Translations under genes and position numbers: made by a program | In this document: positions 21,838 to 33,199 of the stretch, piece after piece | Position numbering within the stretch: position 1 is the first letter of the stretch | Layout of the letters: every line of letters starts with the position of its first letter | From: Isoetes taiwanensis | Lineage: Eukaryota; Streptophyta; Lycopodiopsida; Isoetales; Isoetaceae | Length of the DNA stretch: 64,000 nucleotides | Direction: 5' to 3' | Assembly (NCBI GenBank): GCA_021234155.1 | Contig: JAJEKV010000508.1 | Coordinates: 36,729 to 100,728, forward strand | Notes under the pieces: generated by a model | Told to the model about the DNA's origin: nothing | Databases searched by the model: none | What the model saw: the letters and a program-made list of their open reading frames with translations, nothing else

Positions 21838-22250
21838 ACAAGTAATACAAGGAATATCTTCTTAATTAACAAGCACATACAACCAACTCAATCAAATGCA
21901 TCTCATAATCCGGTTCTCAAAAAATATGGGGTCGCATAATAAGGTGTAGGCATGGTTGTTCTTCTAATAAGTCCAAACAAATGATTATGCCAAGGCATAA
22001 AGCGACAAGATTTGCTCAATCACCGTGTTTTTCCATGCTTGAACTTGATATCATAAAAATTTGAAAAGAATTAACATGTGAATGAGTAACAATGTTAGAG
22101 CATTGGTGTGCCACTAATGGGGGCTATGCATAAACTCTAGAATATTGCGAGTGGAAGAGTGCGTGGGGAATCAATGACAAACTCTAAATATTAATCGAAT
22201 GGACGTATGTGATAGTAGGGACTATAATATAATATGAACAAGCTCCTACA

Positions 22251-22332
22251 CGTGGATGATATGATTCGAACCTATGCGAGCAAAGCCCACATGATTTCTA
22301 GTCATGCCCAATAACCACTCTGGCACATCCAC
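22251..22332 (-). tRNA. tRNA-Ser (AGA)
   Basis: An 82-nt copy with acceptor, anticodon AGA, variable arm and TTCGAAT. One base in the T-stem (gatatgattcg for gataggattcg) makes a mismatch. Confidence 0.87.
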
Positions 22333-23347
22333 GACGACATGTGGAATACTTCCATTTCTTCTTAGATCATTGAAATATTTAGGAGGATAGGATTTGGCTA
22401 GTCATTTGTTCTCTCTCATTGTGATGTTTGATTGTTGGAAGAGCAAGATTAGCTTCGATCTCATTTCTCACACTATGGTGCAATCGATTGCTCAGTTATC
22501 CTTATGTCATTACTAGTAATGGTGCCCAGCGTTGCTGGGCATAATTTAGAACCTGTAAGCGTTGGGAACCTGAGAACCTATGCATTTTCCTATAGTAAAC
22601 TTCTAGGCCATTGGAACTTTGCATTTGCATACAATAACTTCTAAGCCATTGAATAATTTTGAGAACACAGCAGATTGCAAGTCCGGGCCATTGGATCATT
22701 TTGGGGCTGTAGATTGCAAGTGACCATGTTTATGAGTTGTTGATGTTGTGTTCTAAATCTCATTAAGTCACTCTCTCTTGTTGCTTATATATGAATGTGG
22801 ATGTGTGGTGGCTATGATGTATTCTTTGCTTGTATATGAATGTCGATGTGTGTTGTGGCTATGGATCGTTAACGTAACCTTTTTGAAGGCATTGCATTAT
22901 TATGTGTAACCTTAGACATTTTGTTCATTATGTGCTACACCTTTATCTATAGCTACCTCTAGAAGTACTTTTTGCTCCTTTGATTAGAGCTACCTTTAAA
23001 AATACTTGACATTTTAATTGTGTTTGCAAATAAATAATGAAACATGTGTTTCTTTTGACAATCAAATATGAAAATTTGGGCTTAATGGATTTTCTTCATA
23101 TATGTATTTCATGTGTGCTAGTGTTAAATTTATGAAAAACTAAGTTCTTTTTTAAGGTTGGCATAGAAGAATGTTAGTGGAATTTCAATATTAACTTATG
23201 TTCTTATGAGACATGGCATAGAAGAACGTTAGTGGAATTTCAACATTAAATCGTGTTCTCAGGTCCATCTCAACAACACAGCACTTCCATTGCAATATAT
23301 CTGTATTAAAGAGGTCCATCTCATCATAACACAACACTTCCTTTTAC

Positions 23348-23815
23348 AACACATAACTACCAACACATAACTATCATTAACATTAATTATTACAAACCAT
23401 TGCATTCCACACTTAAAAATAAAATTCCCCCTTAAACCCCCTTTGGTTTGGGTGCATATTCACACGGGGGGTGACTCCGGGCAACGAGAGCTGTTGGATA
23501 GGCATATTCACCCCTTATTCCTTAATCTACACCGTACGTAAAGTTCCTCGTTTGTGGGGTATGCAAGTACAAAATTTGCTATACTGTATAACAAGATTCA
23601 CAAAATACTATAAGATTTCAAGCAAAATACTATATGGTATTGATTTCAGCACGTGCAAAATACAATTATGAGGGCTCATACCATTTGCCCTACGCCACCC
23701 CGTGTGAATATGCACCCAAACCAAGGGGTTTGGGGGAATTTTATTTTTAAGTGTGGAATGCAATGGTTTGTAATAATTAATGTTAATGATAGTTATGTGT
23801 TGGTAGTTATACTAA
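23348..23815. mobile_element. Foldback (MITE-like) element A, segment Q
   Basis: Long inverted arms: the left arm (acataactaccaacacataac ... ttggtttgggtgcatattcacacgg) is mirrored by the right arm (ccgtgtgaatatgcacccaaacc ... gttatgtgttggtagttat), each about 125 bp, around a 210-bp centre. It has no ORF of note; repeated VNxSYVLVV-like translations come from the arms. A GC-rich palindrome ggcccttgggcc lies just outside at 23826. The intact ttgtaataattaatg at 23774-23788 is the empty site for the Helitron found in the R copy. Confidence 0.82.
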
Positions 23816-23829
23816 AAATTTTTTTGGCC

Positions 23830-24820
23830 CTTGGGCCCTAACAAAAAAAAAAACAAAACCAAATAAACAAACAAGCAACAATACAAATATATACAGTCAA
23901 ACTCCCTTGAGTGAATATGTAGCATCTAAACAAAAAAAAGTCATATAATCATTGTTTTATTGTCATATATTGTTATATGTTTGTGAGATCTGTGAAAGAA
24001 CAAAAATTTAGGGCCTATAGAATATAAAAATCATAAAAACAATGCAAATGGCGTGTACACAAACTAGCATAAGAGGTTCTCATACTCGTCTAACCGGCCC
24101 TTGATCCAAGTAATATTCTATGGATTATTCCAAACCTACAAACTATGGCCGTTCATCCAAAAACAAGATGGGGTCAAACCCCATTTTCCACCTCACCCAA
24201 AGGTTGTCTCAATTGTATTAGTTGAAGTCAAACATGTACAGGGCAGACTACTTAACACCAAACATACATACTTTGTGCACAAATGGAACTCCATTCTGTT
24301 CAATGCTAGAGCCGCTTGCATTACAACTGCTGCACTCGTAAATTTGAATTACATGAACAACAAGAAAACTCTAATATAACTCCAAACTTACCACGACTTG
24401 TTTCCATAGGCTGACAAGCGGTCGATCGCCAATAACATACATTTGAATAAGAAGAAAGTATGTAGAACAAGTACAATAAATTGGACTTCTTTGAAGCAAA
24501 TACTACGTTTTGCGGAGAGGGATTTCCATAGTGCAATTGTAGAAGTGCATGGCGGTCTGACACAAAAGATTTTGGTCACACAAAAATGCCAATGCCGGAC
24601 TTTCGTGAACATCCTCTTCGCAGGAACATCCTCTTCACGATGGTACATAAACACGAAAGAAGTGCAAATTGAATTCATCAATATATCACAATATCATGTA
24701 CATGTTTTTCTAGAAAAGGCCTTTGTTAGAAACCGCGTTACAACACATAAATTGTTAAAGCCAAAGAAGGAGATATACCGACACGAGATTGGTACCCTAA
24801 GCGTCTGCTTTGCTGGCTAT
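23830..24820 (-). other. 3' part of captured gene region, non-coding or decayed
   Basis: AT-rich sequence between foldback A and the RING motif, paralogous to 46600-47635. On the minus strand it lies downstream of the RING. A block at 24440-24660 has exon-like character with a ttcag-like acceptor on the minus strand, but no frame is open in both copies. It may include a decayed second zinc-finger exon, which I cannot confirm. Confidence 0.4.
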
Positions 24821-24829
24821 GTCCTTACA

Positions 24830-25610
24830 TTCTTGGTCGCTTGATAGAAACAAAACGTTGCTTACAAGAGTGGACAGCGTGATTCTACTTTTAGACCATT
24901 CCACGATGCATGGGAAGCAAAAATAAGCGATCACAACAATCAATTTTCCTGTTCTACCGTTGCTCTCGAGAGACATATGCAACATACTACGTTTGTCTCC
25001 TCTTCGGTAGCAACATTTTTGCCCAATGCATTATTCTTTGTTCTTTGTGCTTGTTTTATGAGCTTCAACAACGGCATATTCAAATTCTTTAGCTCACGGC
25101 CGAGAATCTTTGTTACTTTGCTCACTAACATCAAATTTCGTATTGGATTCCTTTGAGATTCTCGCTCACGCTTGAGACGAGGCCACTTCTAGCATGAAAA
25201 GGAGCATGAGAGAACACTATGAACTGTCCGAACATTAAAACATCTCTCCGGTGTCTTAGCCCTAAGCCCTAAGCCCCGAAACCACATTTGCAATGGAACG
25301 AAGCCATGTATCCAAATCCAAGAAATAATATGAAGGAAACCCCAAACAATAAAATATGAAGGAACTAATACGCTGAAATAATATGAAGGAAACACCATGC
25401 TTAAGCCACCGCAAATCCGGCATGCCCATGCCATCAAGGCCTATGCAAAACATCCCCAAAACCCGATAATACGCTTGCTTTTTCGCATCAACAACATTAC
25501 CGCTTGCTTTTACGCATCAACACCGCAAAACATCAGTCCCGCGGCTCGCCTGTGCATCAGCCCTTCAAACAACTCCGAAATCGGCTCTTCACACGGAACT
25601 CCTCCGCCAT
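24830..25610 (-). pseudogene. Captured RING-finger gene fragment (PHD/RING protein type), segment Q
   Basis: Read on the minus strand from an ATG at 25610 (MAEEF...). After several frame breaks comes VVCCICLSR (about 24975-25000), then across another frameshift CDR...FCFPCIVEW and SRCPL-C-KQRFVSI (about 24845-24945). This is the C-x2-C ... C-D-x-Y-F-C-x2-C ... C-P-L-C-K pattern of the plant PHD-and-RING-finger protein RING. The His ligand expected in CDHYFC reads Arg (CGC codon) here and in R. Many one-base differences from R break the frame. Upstream the RELKNLNMP...LLKLIKQA stretch is conserved in R. Probably a gene fragment carried by the element, not functional. Confidence 0.65.
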
Positions 25611-25619
25611 GGACCAATT

Positions 25620-25915
25620 AACCAGACGTCGAGCCATCGATGCCAAATCCGGAACCCTAATCGCTTAAAAAACGTTTCTTTTCAAAACCACAAACCTAAT
25701 ATTATCATGAAACCTAAGCTAAAAAAACATGCAAACGATAGAATAGAATCCCCACAACCACACGATTTTCCCTCTTCTTTAAAATCAATGGCTAACAAAT
25801 GGGTGCACTCTAGAAATACCGTTTAGTACGTCCATGTGAATACGCCCGTGAAATCATATGAAAACCATGCCAAAAAACGTATAAAATCACAAAAAAAACC
25901 CCCTGTTATAATGCT
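25620..25915. other. Region 5' of the captured RING fragment
   Basis: A- and C-rich sequence upstream of the putative ATG on the minus strand. It could be an original 5' UTR or promoter captured with the gene. No TATA box or other firm motif is called. Confidence 0.35.
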
Positions 25916-26829
25916 ACATATTTGAACCATCTCAACAATACAGCACTTCCATTTTCCATTGCAATATATCTGTATTAAAGAACTGACAATTCTTGGTAAT
26001 GATATAATAGAGCTTTTGCGTTTTTATTGCAAAGCTAGGGATTAGTTTTAAAGAAATTATGATATCCTGGGGAATGGATAAACAATATTAGGATAAGAAA
26101 GAGTGGTAAAGTTCTCTATGTTGTATGGAAAAATAAAGCACTCCTTGAGAGAAGGTGATTATTGATGTTTATCATTTCTTTGACAAATTTGTAACATAAA
26201 CAAAATACAAAACCTACAAAGGGCAGACCTATCTCTTAGCTCAGCTTGGGTATCACAACATAATTTGACCACTTAATATCACTAAATATATCGGCAGATA
26301 ATTTGTCCAAATCAAAAGAATGATACCAATTCAAATGCTAGGTACTATTTGCTGAAACTGACTGAAGGCTATAGCTGAAGGTGCAAAGTCCTACAGAGAT
26401 TAGTTGTGTGCCATAGTCATGAACCAGTATTCTTTGATATCTTATGAAGGTACTCTACCATCTCATGAAGGAAGCTAAACACAGAACCTACTCTAAAACT
26501 GCAGCAAATATCCAGTGACCCGGTAATTTCCAAATGCATTGTTGCAAAATGCATTGCCTGACCCATGTTATGGAAACCAAGGAATATCTCTAGAGCAATA
26601 AATCTGACTTTGCTTAGCATGACAATGGCTACAATACCTCCCATTGTAGCTTATGCCTTCAAGACAATAAACAATATGACTTTTTTTGCCCTAGCTAGCC
26701 CAGGTAACACCTTATCTGAAACCTTGCATTCTGTAAACATTGCAGTGCATTATGAAGGGGCTAGCTATTTGAACAAATTTAACAATCTAGAGATTGGCAA
26801 CACCTCTAAAAGATCTTATATTATAATGT

Positions 26830-29276
26830 TTTAGTGCAAGTAATGGACCACGCCCTAAAATAGATGACCCAGATTTTGAGTTAAAACTTTAACGGTCCAG
26901 ATGCCTATGGGTTTCTTTTCTTCTTCTCGCTCTATCGATCTAGGGCTTAAAGTTCTTTTCACTTTCGGACTAGCAGGGGGCTTCTAGCAACGAGTTCTCT
27001 AGCACTCGGCTATATATGGCTATTAGAGCGTGCGATTTAGGGAGCTCGCTAGCAAAGCCTTTGCTTATTCATAAGGTTTTTGATCATATGAATCATTTTG
27101 AGATTTGCCCGTGAGACGGATCCGGATCTGGCGTTCTGGCACTCTATCCATTCTACTACTGTAAAGAGGCAAGCTCGAGACCTCAACGGGTTGGAGCGAC
27201 ACATAGTTTCCTGTAAGATTGCCATGGACTTTTTGATGTGCGGAGCTATGGACTTTCTTTGTTAATCAACTAGGCCCGCGCCGCAGGCGCGTGATTTTGT
27301 AAAGATGATCTCCACAATATACCTCGGAAGGTTTCAACATGCATCCTATTTACACGGATGGAGGACAGAATGACAGCGTGCAACATGGTTGTAGAAGTTA
27401 GGTAAAAGTGGTTTGATTAGCCGGTCGAGAAGATTGCTAAATATCTTGAGGTATGCATTGTAGAACTTTAGATCTTACTTTAATGTGGATCAGCAAGATA
27501 TTGCTCTTGCTTGCTTGACAAAACAAGACTCAATCAACTTATAGTGAGTTTTTGTTGATGGTGATGCCAAGATTTGGGGTGCGGTGTTTTTCAAGCATGA
27601 TTTGGGTCTTATGGTCTAAACATAAATATTACGTTCTTCTTATAGATATCAAAAAGGGTGTCCAATTTGAAACATGTGGTTGCAAACACCACTCACCAGA
27701 CAAACTTATATTAGCTAGAGAGTGCAAAGATGTGAAGACAGATATGAGTATATATTGGTTCTCGTGACCGGAGGGAAGATGAAGATTTTCTAGCCACAAT
27801 AAAGCTTCTATATTCTCATGATGTGTCTTCGGACCAATCATTTTGTACTTTCTTCATTTATTACATTCATAAAGAATATATGTATGAGGATATGGAGCAT
27901 GTTTAAAGGCATGCAATTTCTACCCTTGATCAATTTATGTCATGTAAAAGAGTTTGTCTCACTAAATTTGTGATGTCGAGAGGAATTATATGCGATTTAT
28001 GCAAAAGTGAATTTTGACATTTTATAGTAAATCAAAGGAATCGAGTATAGAAATGCATCCAAGTTAGCATCATAAAATCTTCCCAACCACATTATACCTT
28101 TAAATTGCCAATGGAAATAAGTTCATATTGGCCCTATCAACCCAATTGAAAGTTGAATCGAGAGAATTGCTTTTTGGCATTTATTGGAACTGTATATTTT
28201 TACGTCGCATTGTTTTACAAGACACATATGTAAGTTTATATTGAGAGCATCATGCAATGGTGCAAGAAAAAGAGAACACTTAATAGAGGGGTGTCAATGC
28301 ACTTTCGGTTTTTGCTCCTAGGTGATTTTGTTTGACTCTGTTTTGCAGGGTGAAGCATGCGGGGAGGGGTCAATAGGAGGAGCTATTTTTACTACAAATT
28401 TCTTCATTGTTACGCTTTTATGACGGGGTTGGCATGTTTTGGTGGATTAGTGCATGTTGATATTAGTGTCTTTTCAATAATGCGGTTGTATATCCGGGAT
28501 CAGCACACTCAAAGCCCGATGAAATATATATTACATCATCAAGAAACAATATAATAGAAGGATACGACTTATCTAAGTGAAACACTCTATGCATGGCTTT
28601 TTACGGCACAAAATTAAAATACAAGTCAATCAGAGGTTGATTGACATTATGGCACTGATAACAACTTCAGAGATTGACGCCACAATGCCTCTTTCAAACC
28701 GACATGAGAAGACATACAGGTGTTCCAATTTTTGCCTGAGAAAAGATCGTTTGCCATGTGATGACATCTAGCTTGAGTTCGGATGCTAGCGGGTAGTGTG
28801 AGGTAAGAGGTTGATCTAGATGTCGGGTAATGCTTCTATAGCTTGGATGATGATTTAAGCATTGTATGAAAATAATAGAAGTTTATCTAATGTTACTTGA
28901 TCACGAGTCCGTTTCTCTACATCTCATACATAGGCTTATAAATCAAAATGCAACATACAAGGAGATACTTTGATTCCATATTATTTTTTGCGGTTATAGG
29001 TAGTTATAAGTGATCATTTGATCGACTTCTTTGCTTCTTATAAATAAATCAAGCATGAGATAGGGTTTTTCTAAGTGCAAACACATGGTGTCCATTAATT
29101 CGGGAAGGTTCATAACCCCTTCTAAAGGAGGCAACACGATGCCCATCAAAAAATGGTCCAACAGTCCAACATAGCACATTATCACCCCACATATTAATAC
29201 CCCTCTTTGTGAAGAATGTACGGAATGCCCATGAAGGTGTTCTATTTTCTATGATATTCAAGCGGTCGAAGATGCA
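26830..29276. other. Helitron backbone, no identifiable gene
   Basis: Aligned with 13163-15635 and 52444-54890. Short ORFs occur (for example 27552-27767 with CGCKHHSPDKL) but none is open in all three copies. Exon/intron-like texture suggests an old captured gene. I recognise no domain. Confidence 0.5.
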
Positions 29277-29545
29277 TTTTTTTTTTTTTTTTTTGGATGC
29301 AAGATATTTTGATTTTATTAAACCGAAAAAAAGGGGTTACAAGACCTTATTGGAGTGGCTCCAATATGTAGCACAATAACAGGGGGTTACTTTTAGATTT
29401 TTATATGATTTCGTTGTTGTATTCGTTGAGGTGTACTAAATAGTATTTCTAGAGTGCACCCTTTATGGGCCGTTGATTTTCATTGGTTGGAACAATCCGA
29501 GGGTTGTTGTCTTTCTCTGCATGTGTTTGTGCATGAACACTGCGC

Positions 29546-29735
29546 ATGTGTATGCATGTGCATGTGCACATGCATGTGCATGTGTGTGCATGTGCATGTG
29601 CATGTTCATGTGCATGTGGATGTATATGCATATGCATATGCATGTGCATGTGTATTGTGCATGTGCAAGTGCAAGTGCATGTGCATGTGTGCATGTGTGT
29701 GCATGTGTGTGCATGTGCATGTGTACTTGCACTCT
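29546..29735. repeat. CATGTG/TGCATG microsatellite, segment Q
   Basis: About 190 bp of alternating purine-pyrimidine (tgcatgtg, gtgtgcatg, tatgcatatg). It has Z-DNA potential and many CATGCA (RY-type) words. Histidine/Met/Cys-rich translations in several frames are artefacts. Nearly identical to 55151-55333. Confidence 0.95.
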
Positions 29736-29739
29736 TGGA

Positions 29740-30400
29740 TTCTTATTGCCCGAGTGGATTTTACTACCACGAGATGGATTTTTTGCTCACACTTACAAAG
29801 GTATTTGTTTTTTAATGTTTCTTGAGTTAGCATAATGTTTTTTTTACAAGGTATTGGTTTCACGATTCTACAATGTAGTGCTGCAAAAACCCCTTTTGTT
29901 TCCTTCCTAAGATTTGTAGATTAAAAAGAGTTTCTGATTTAGGCCCTCTGTTTGCTTCCAACTCTTGGATATTCCCGTCTGCCGGATTGTTCATAGCAGA
30001 CCATCCTTAGCTTCAATCAACAAAGCGGATTCTTATGCACACAACAAAGGCGGATCATTCCACCCTTTTCCATGTCATCCTTGAGATCGCCAAAGCGGTG
30101 GCCACAAGAATGCATTTATATTGTAGGTTTGGAACTTTAATCGAACCATAAGGTGAATCATGCATTACCTTTAAGCTAGAGATGGAGCATCCAAAGTCAT
30201 ATGGATTGATAAACAATGGTGTCATTGTGAAAGAGAAATAGTTGTAGCGATATGGTAACTTTTACTTATGTTCTATTTGTTTTATTGTGATCAAATTCAA
30301 AAGCTACAGGTGATGAAAGCCTCAAATGAATTCTAGTTTTTTTTTCTGGTTTGAATTCTAAAATTTTTGTCACACCAGAAGGGGTGACGTCCCTAACGTC
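29740..30400. other. Retroposon interior, no gene seen
   Basis: AT-rich sequence shared with 55340-56010, without a sustained frame on either strand. Confidence 0.5.
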
Positions 30401-30401
30401 C

Positions 30402-30965
30402 CTAAGGCCCCGAAGGGGCCAAAAAAAAATTTTTTGTAACACAAACCATTAACATCCAACATATAAAAATTAAATCCCCCAACACATAACAACCATTGAC
30501 ATTAACAACCAACACATAACTACCATTGACATTAATTAACACAACCATTGGGTCCAACACATTTAAATTAAAATCCCCCTTAAACCCTCTTTGGTTTGAG
30601 TGCATATTCACACGGGGGGTGACGTAGGGCAGCGAGAGCCCTCATATTGTATTTTGCACGTACGAAATCAACACCATATAGTATTCCGCTTGAAATTTTA
30701 TAGTATTTTGCGAATCTTGTTATACAGTATAGCAAATTTTGTACTTGCATACCCCACAAATGAGGAACTTTACGTACGGTATAGATTAAGGAATAAGGGG
30801 TGAATATGCCTATCCAATGACCCTCGTTGTTGAGTCATCCCCGTGTGTGAATATGCACCCAAACCAAAGAGGGTTTAAGGGGGATTTTAATTTAAATGTG
30901 TTGGACCCAATGGTTGTGTTAATTAATGTCAATGGTAGTTATGTGTTGGTTGTTAATGTCAATAG
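30402..30965. mobile_element. Foldback (MITE-like) element B, segment Q
   Basis: Long inverted arms: ccattgacattaattaacacaacc ... ggtttgagtgcatattcacacgg on the left and ccgtgtgtgaatatgcacccaaacc ... ggttgtgttaattaatgtcaatgg on the right. The centre (tatagtattttgcgaatcttg, gcaaattttgtacttgcata) is the reverse complement of the centre of foldback A, so A and B are one family in opposite orientations. A palindrome ggccccgaaggggcc precedes the left arm (30404-30418). Confidence 0.8.
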
Positions 30966-32080
30966 GCCAGATATAAACTTAGAGTACAATGGTCTACCCA
31001 TTAGTCAAGACTAAAAGATCAGGACAATTGCCATTCCTTTTCGGTGGAGAAAAGGAAAAGAATTCTCGTATGTTTTGAAGTTGAAGCCATTTGAAGCACC
31101 CAACCGCAAGAAAGAAGCAAGCACATGAAGAGCACCAAAGCGCCAAATATCATCCCACGCGTTAACTAGGCATGGACAAACATACTGCCTGGCTATACTA
31201 TAAGTAATTCTCCCATTCCATTGCTGTACTATGGGATGTATCCACCATCTTCTAGCAAGGCAGCACATCACACACCTGCCCCAGGAGGGGTGTCCACTTA
31301 CTTTCGATCTTTGCTACACACTTTGCCTATACTTCAACTTCATAAGGCTCTACTCACTTAATGTTCCAAGTTCGGGTTCCCCCGGACGGCAAGAAACATG
31401 GTCCAAAACCCAGCAAGACTTTTGTTAAAAAAAGCACGGTCTCCCATCCAAGACTTTCTCATTTAAACTCTTCCTTAGCCCATGCTATCCGGTCATGTAT
31501 TGCCCTTAGATCCTAATCTCCCCCTTGCTGGGAAAGGGGAAGGACTTGCTTTCTGCCCCAAAGGCAAATCTGTCAGCGGCGAAATAGACTGATATGCAAA
31601 GAGGCCCTGGCCCAACCCACCCAGTTGCCTACAACTAATCCGAGCACTGGTGCGGACCGCTTCCCTTAAAGCAAGCAAGCGGCCTACGGTGAGTGCAGGC
31701 CGTCCCCCTCTTTTGCAAGGAGTGCAACAACCGCCACAGGCTATACCCATCTTAACCTTTGCAAAGCCTAAACAAACAAGACAAGCTTACCTTCAAGGCG
31801 ACCCCTGACTAGGCCTCACGAACTTCCGAAATAAGCCCGACAAAAGATGCGTGCGGGTTCTCAAAGAAGGAAAGACAGAGTTTCGTCCTCTCGCATCCGA
31901 TCAAAGGGCCCCGACTTGAGCTCCCGCCACACTATAAGACCGGAAAACAAATCGGGAGGTGATCTAGCAAGAAGGCAGCCATACGCACCCTTCCAAAGAT
32001 CGGCTTAGGAATGATCCGCCAAGGGGAGCGGTTGCCGCCGCCATAGGCGGCTGCCCTAACATCTCCCTCGCCCTAAACAT
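30966..32080 (-). other. GC-richer 5' region of the reverse retroposon
   Basis: Paralogous to 56574-57672. On the minus strand R offers a start MAAAARSLADHSG... (about 57643) that soon hits a stop, and small frames elsewhere. It could be a decayed LINE ORF1 with its 5' UTR. No zinc knuckle is visible. Confidence 0.35.
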
Positions 32081-32665
32081 TTTTTTTTGCTTTACTTTAG
32101 GTGCTGCATTTTAAGAATATACTTCAAGACAATATTTATATTTAGCAATCCATGCACATTATACCATTGCTATGCACAAGACTAAAGTAAGATTAAAGTA
32201 AGATTAGCTGCCTTTGTTGTGAAGGTTTTGTTCATGGTTTTGCATGAAATTTTGTAGGTGGTAGCCTTGGTTTTGTTTTTATTTACCCCTTCCCACCTTG
32301 ATAAGAGGTTACTATTCATTGTGTAAAGGCTAAGGTTAATTCCAACTACAATCCATATTACAATCCACATTAGATCTAATTCCAACTACAATCCATATTA
32401 CAATCCACATTAGATCTAACCAAGTTTATGTGGTTAGTCATTTAATGACGTTTACTTTTGTTTCATCGAATAGAAAGTAAACGAAGTTCTGGAAATACGA
32501 TGGCAGTTGCAGTTAGTTATTTTTTGTCCTTTCTTTCCTAGTTTTCTATTTAGCAGTTTTCTCCCTTCTTCCTTCTTCATTTCGCTTTTGCATCTCCCGT
32601 TCTTTTCAAGTAGGTTTGGCTCATCTAGTGCTTTTTCGCTTCTTGGGCAGCCACGCTAATTTTTT

Positions 32666-33196
32666 CTATGGCTCCAAAGGCTGGTGCTATGAAGCGTGGG
32701 AAGAGGTCTCAATGGGTGAGGCTTGTGATGAGGTTCAGTTAAAGGCATGGCTTAAAGCCATGGAGGGGGTTGGAAGCCAAGATGGGAAGTTTAAATGGCA
32801 TCATCAAGGCGTGCTGAGGTGCAAAAGTTGGATGATCCAGATGGCTCTAAGGCGTAAGCGGGTAGCTTTGGAATCCAAGATCTCATCCTTGCAAGAGGAG
32901 ATCCAACGAAAGAGCAAGAGACAAAGAACCCCCGTTTTGAAGTATCACTTTAAAATATCGTGCAGATTTGATTTCTTGAACTAATTGGAGGATTCCTTCA
33001 GAGTAATTAGAGTGCCATTTGCAGTTGCACAAGGCCCCGGATTCAAAGCAGACTAAAGGCATCATTGACAAAGGTAACACCTTAATCTCTAAGAGGAAGA
33101 ATCTAATCTGCATCAGAGATAGGGAGGGGCCAAGAGTTGCAGAGTTATATGAAATGGGGGATTTAACCCTTTTGAATGTGAAAAAGGATCTTTGCT
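32666..33196 (+). pseudogene. Broken copy of the coiled-coil ORF
   Basis: Aligned with the open ORF at 58266-58790. It starts with the same MAPKAGAMKR codons and ends LLNVKKDLC, but differences at CAG/CTG words (for example caaggcgtgctgagg for cgaaggcaggctgcagg) break the frame. All the breaks coincide with such words, so this may be an intact ORF misread. Confidence 0.7.
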
Positions 33197-33199
33197 AGA

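Larger units (their letters stand above)
21686..22512. repeat. Single tRNA unit (segment Q)
   Basis: Paralogue of 2269-3097 and 42720-43552, between two Helitron ends at the same internal A|T. Contains the tRNA-Gly pseudogene with the altered acceptor and one tRNA-Ser. Confidence 0.92.
23349..25914. other. 2.6-kb block present in Q and R, absent from P
   Basis: P reads cttttacaatatatatgtattgaacc at about 5692-5716, whereas Q reads cttttacaac...gctacatatttgaacc. The block holds foldback A and the RING gene fragment. Its ends show neither clear inverted repeats nor Helitron motifs, so insertion in Q/R and deletion in P are both possible. Confidence 0.65.
22513..26813 (-). mobile_element. Minus-strand Helitron 3' portion with composite insert (segment Q)
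   Basis: It starts with CTAG after gtcatta, followed by the perfect hairpin 22524-22540, as at 3098. Compared with segment P it lacks the nested Helitron (empty site gagaca|tggcata at 23213/23214) but has an extra 2.6 kb at 23349-25914. It is cut at 26813 by a plus-strand Helitron, and no matching 5' head is found beyond. Non-inserted parts (22513-23348, 25915-26813) are AT-rich and gene-free. Confidence 0.8.
29277..32108 (-). mobile_element. Reverse-oriented retroposon insertion (LINE-like), segment Q
   Basis: It begins with 18 T (29277-29294), the complement of a poly(A) tail, and ends near gctgca at 32108. The Helitron without it (15625-15645) reads through agatgtagtgcacttt. In the R copy an 8-bp target duplication gcagtgca is visible at both ends. 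Inside are a CATGTG microsatellite, a foldback element and a GC-richer minus-strand 5' region (31490-32080) that may be a 5' UTR plus a decayed ORF1 start. Family not identified. Confidence 0.68.

Noticed and set aside
29449-29835. His/Met/Cys/Ala-rich frames over the CATGTG repeat (also 55056-55492)
   Set aside because: Microsatellite translation in five or more overlapping frames; not a metal-binding protein gene.
31493-31750. Minus-strand frame MGIACGGCCTPCKRGG... as a cysteine-rich gene
   Set aside because: It is not open in the R paralogue (57090-57350), where the sequence is better preserved, and it has no family features.
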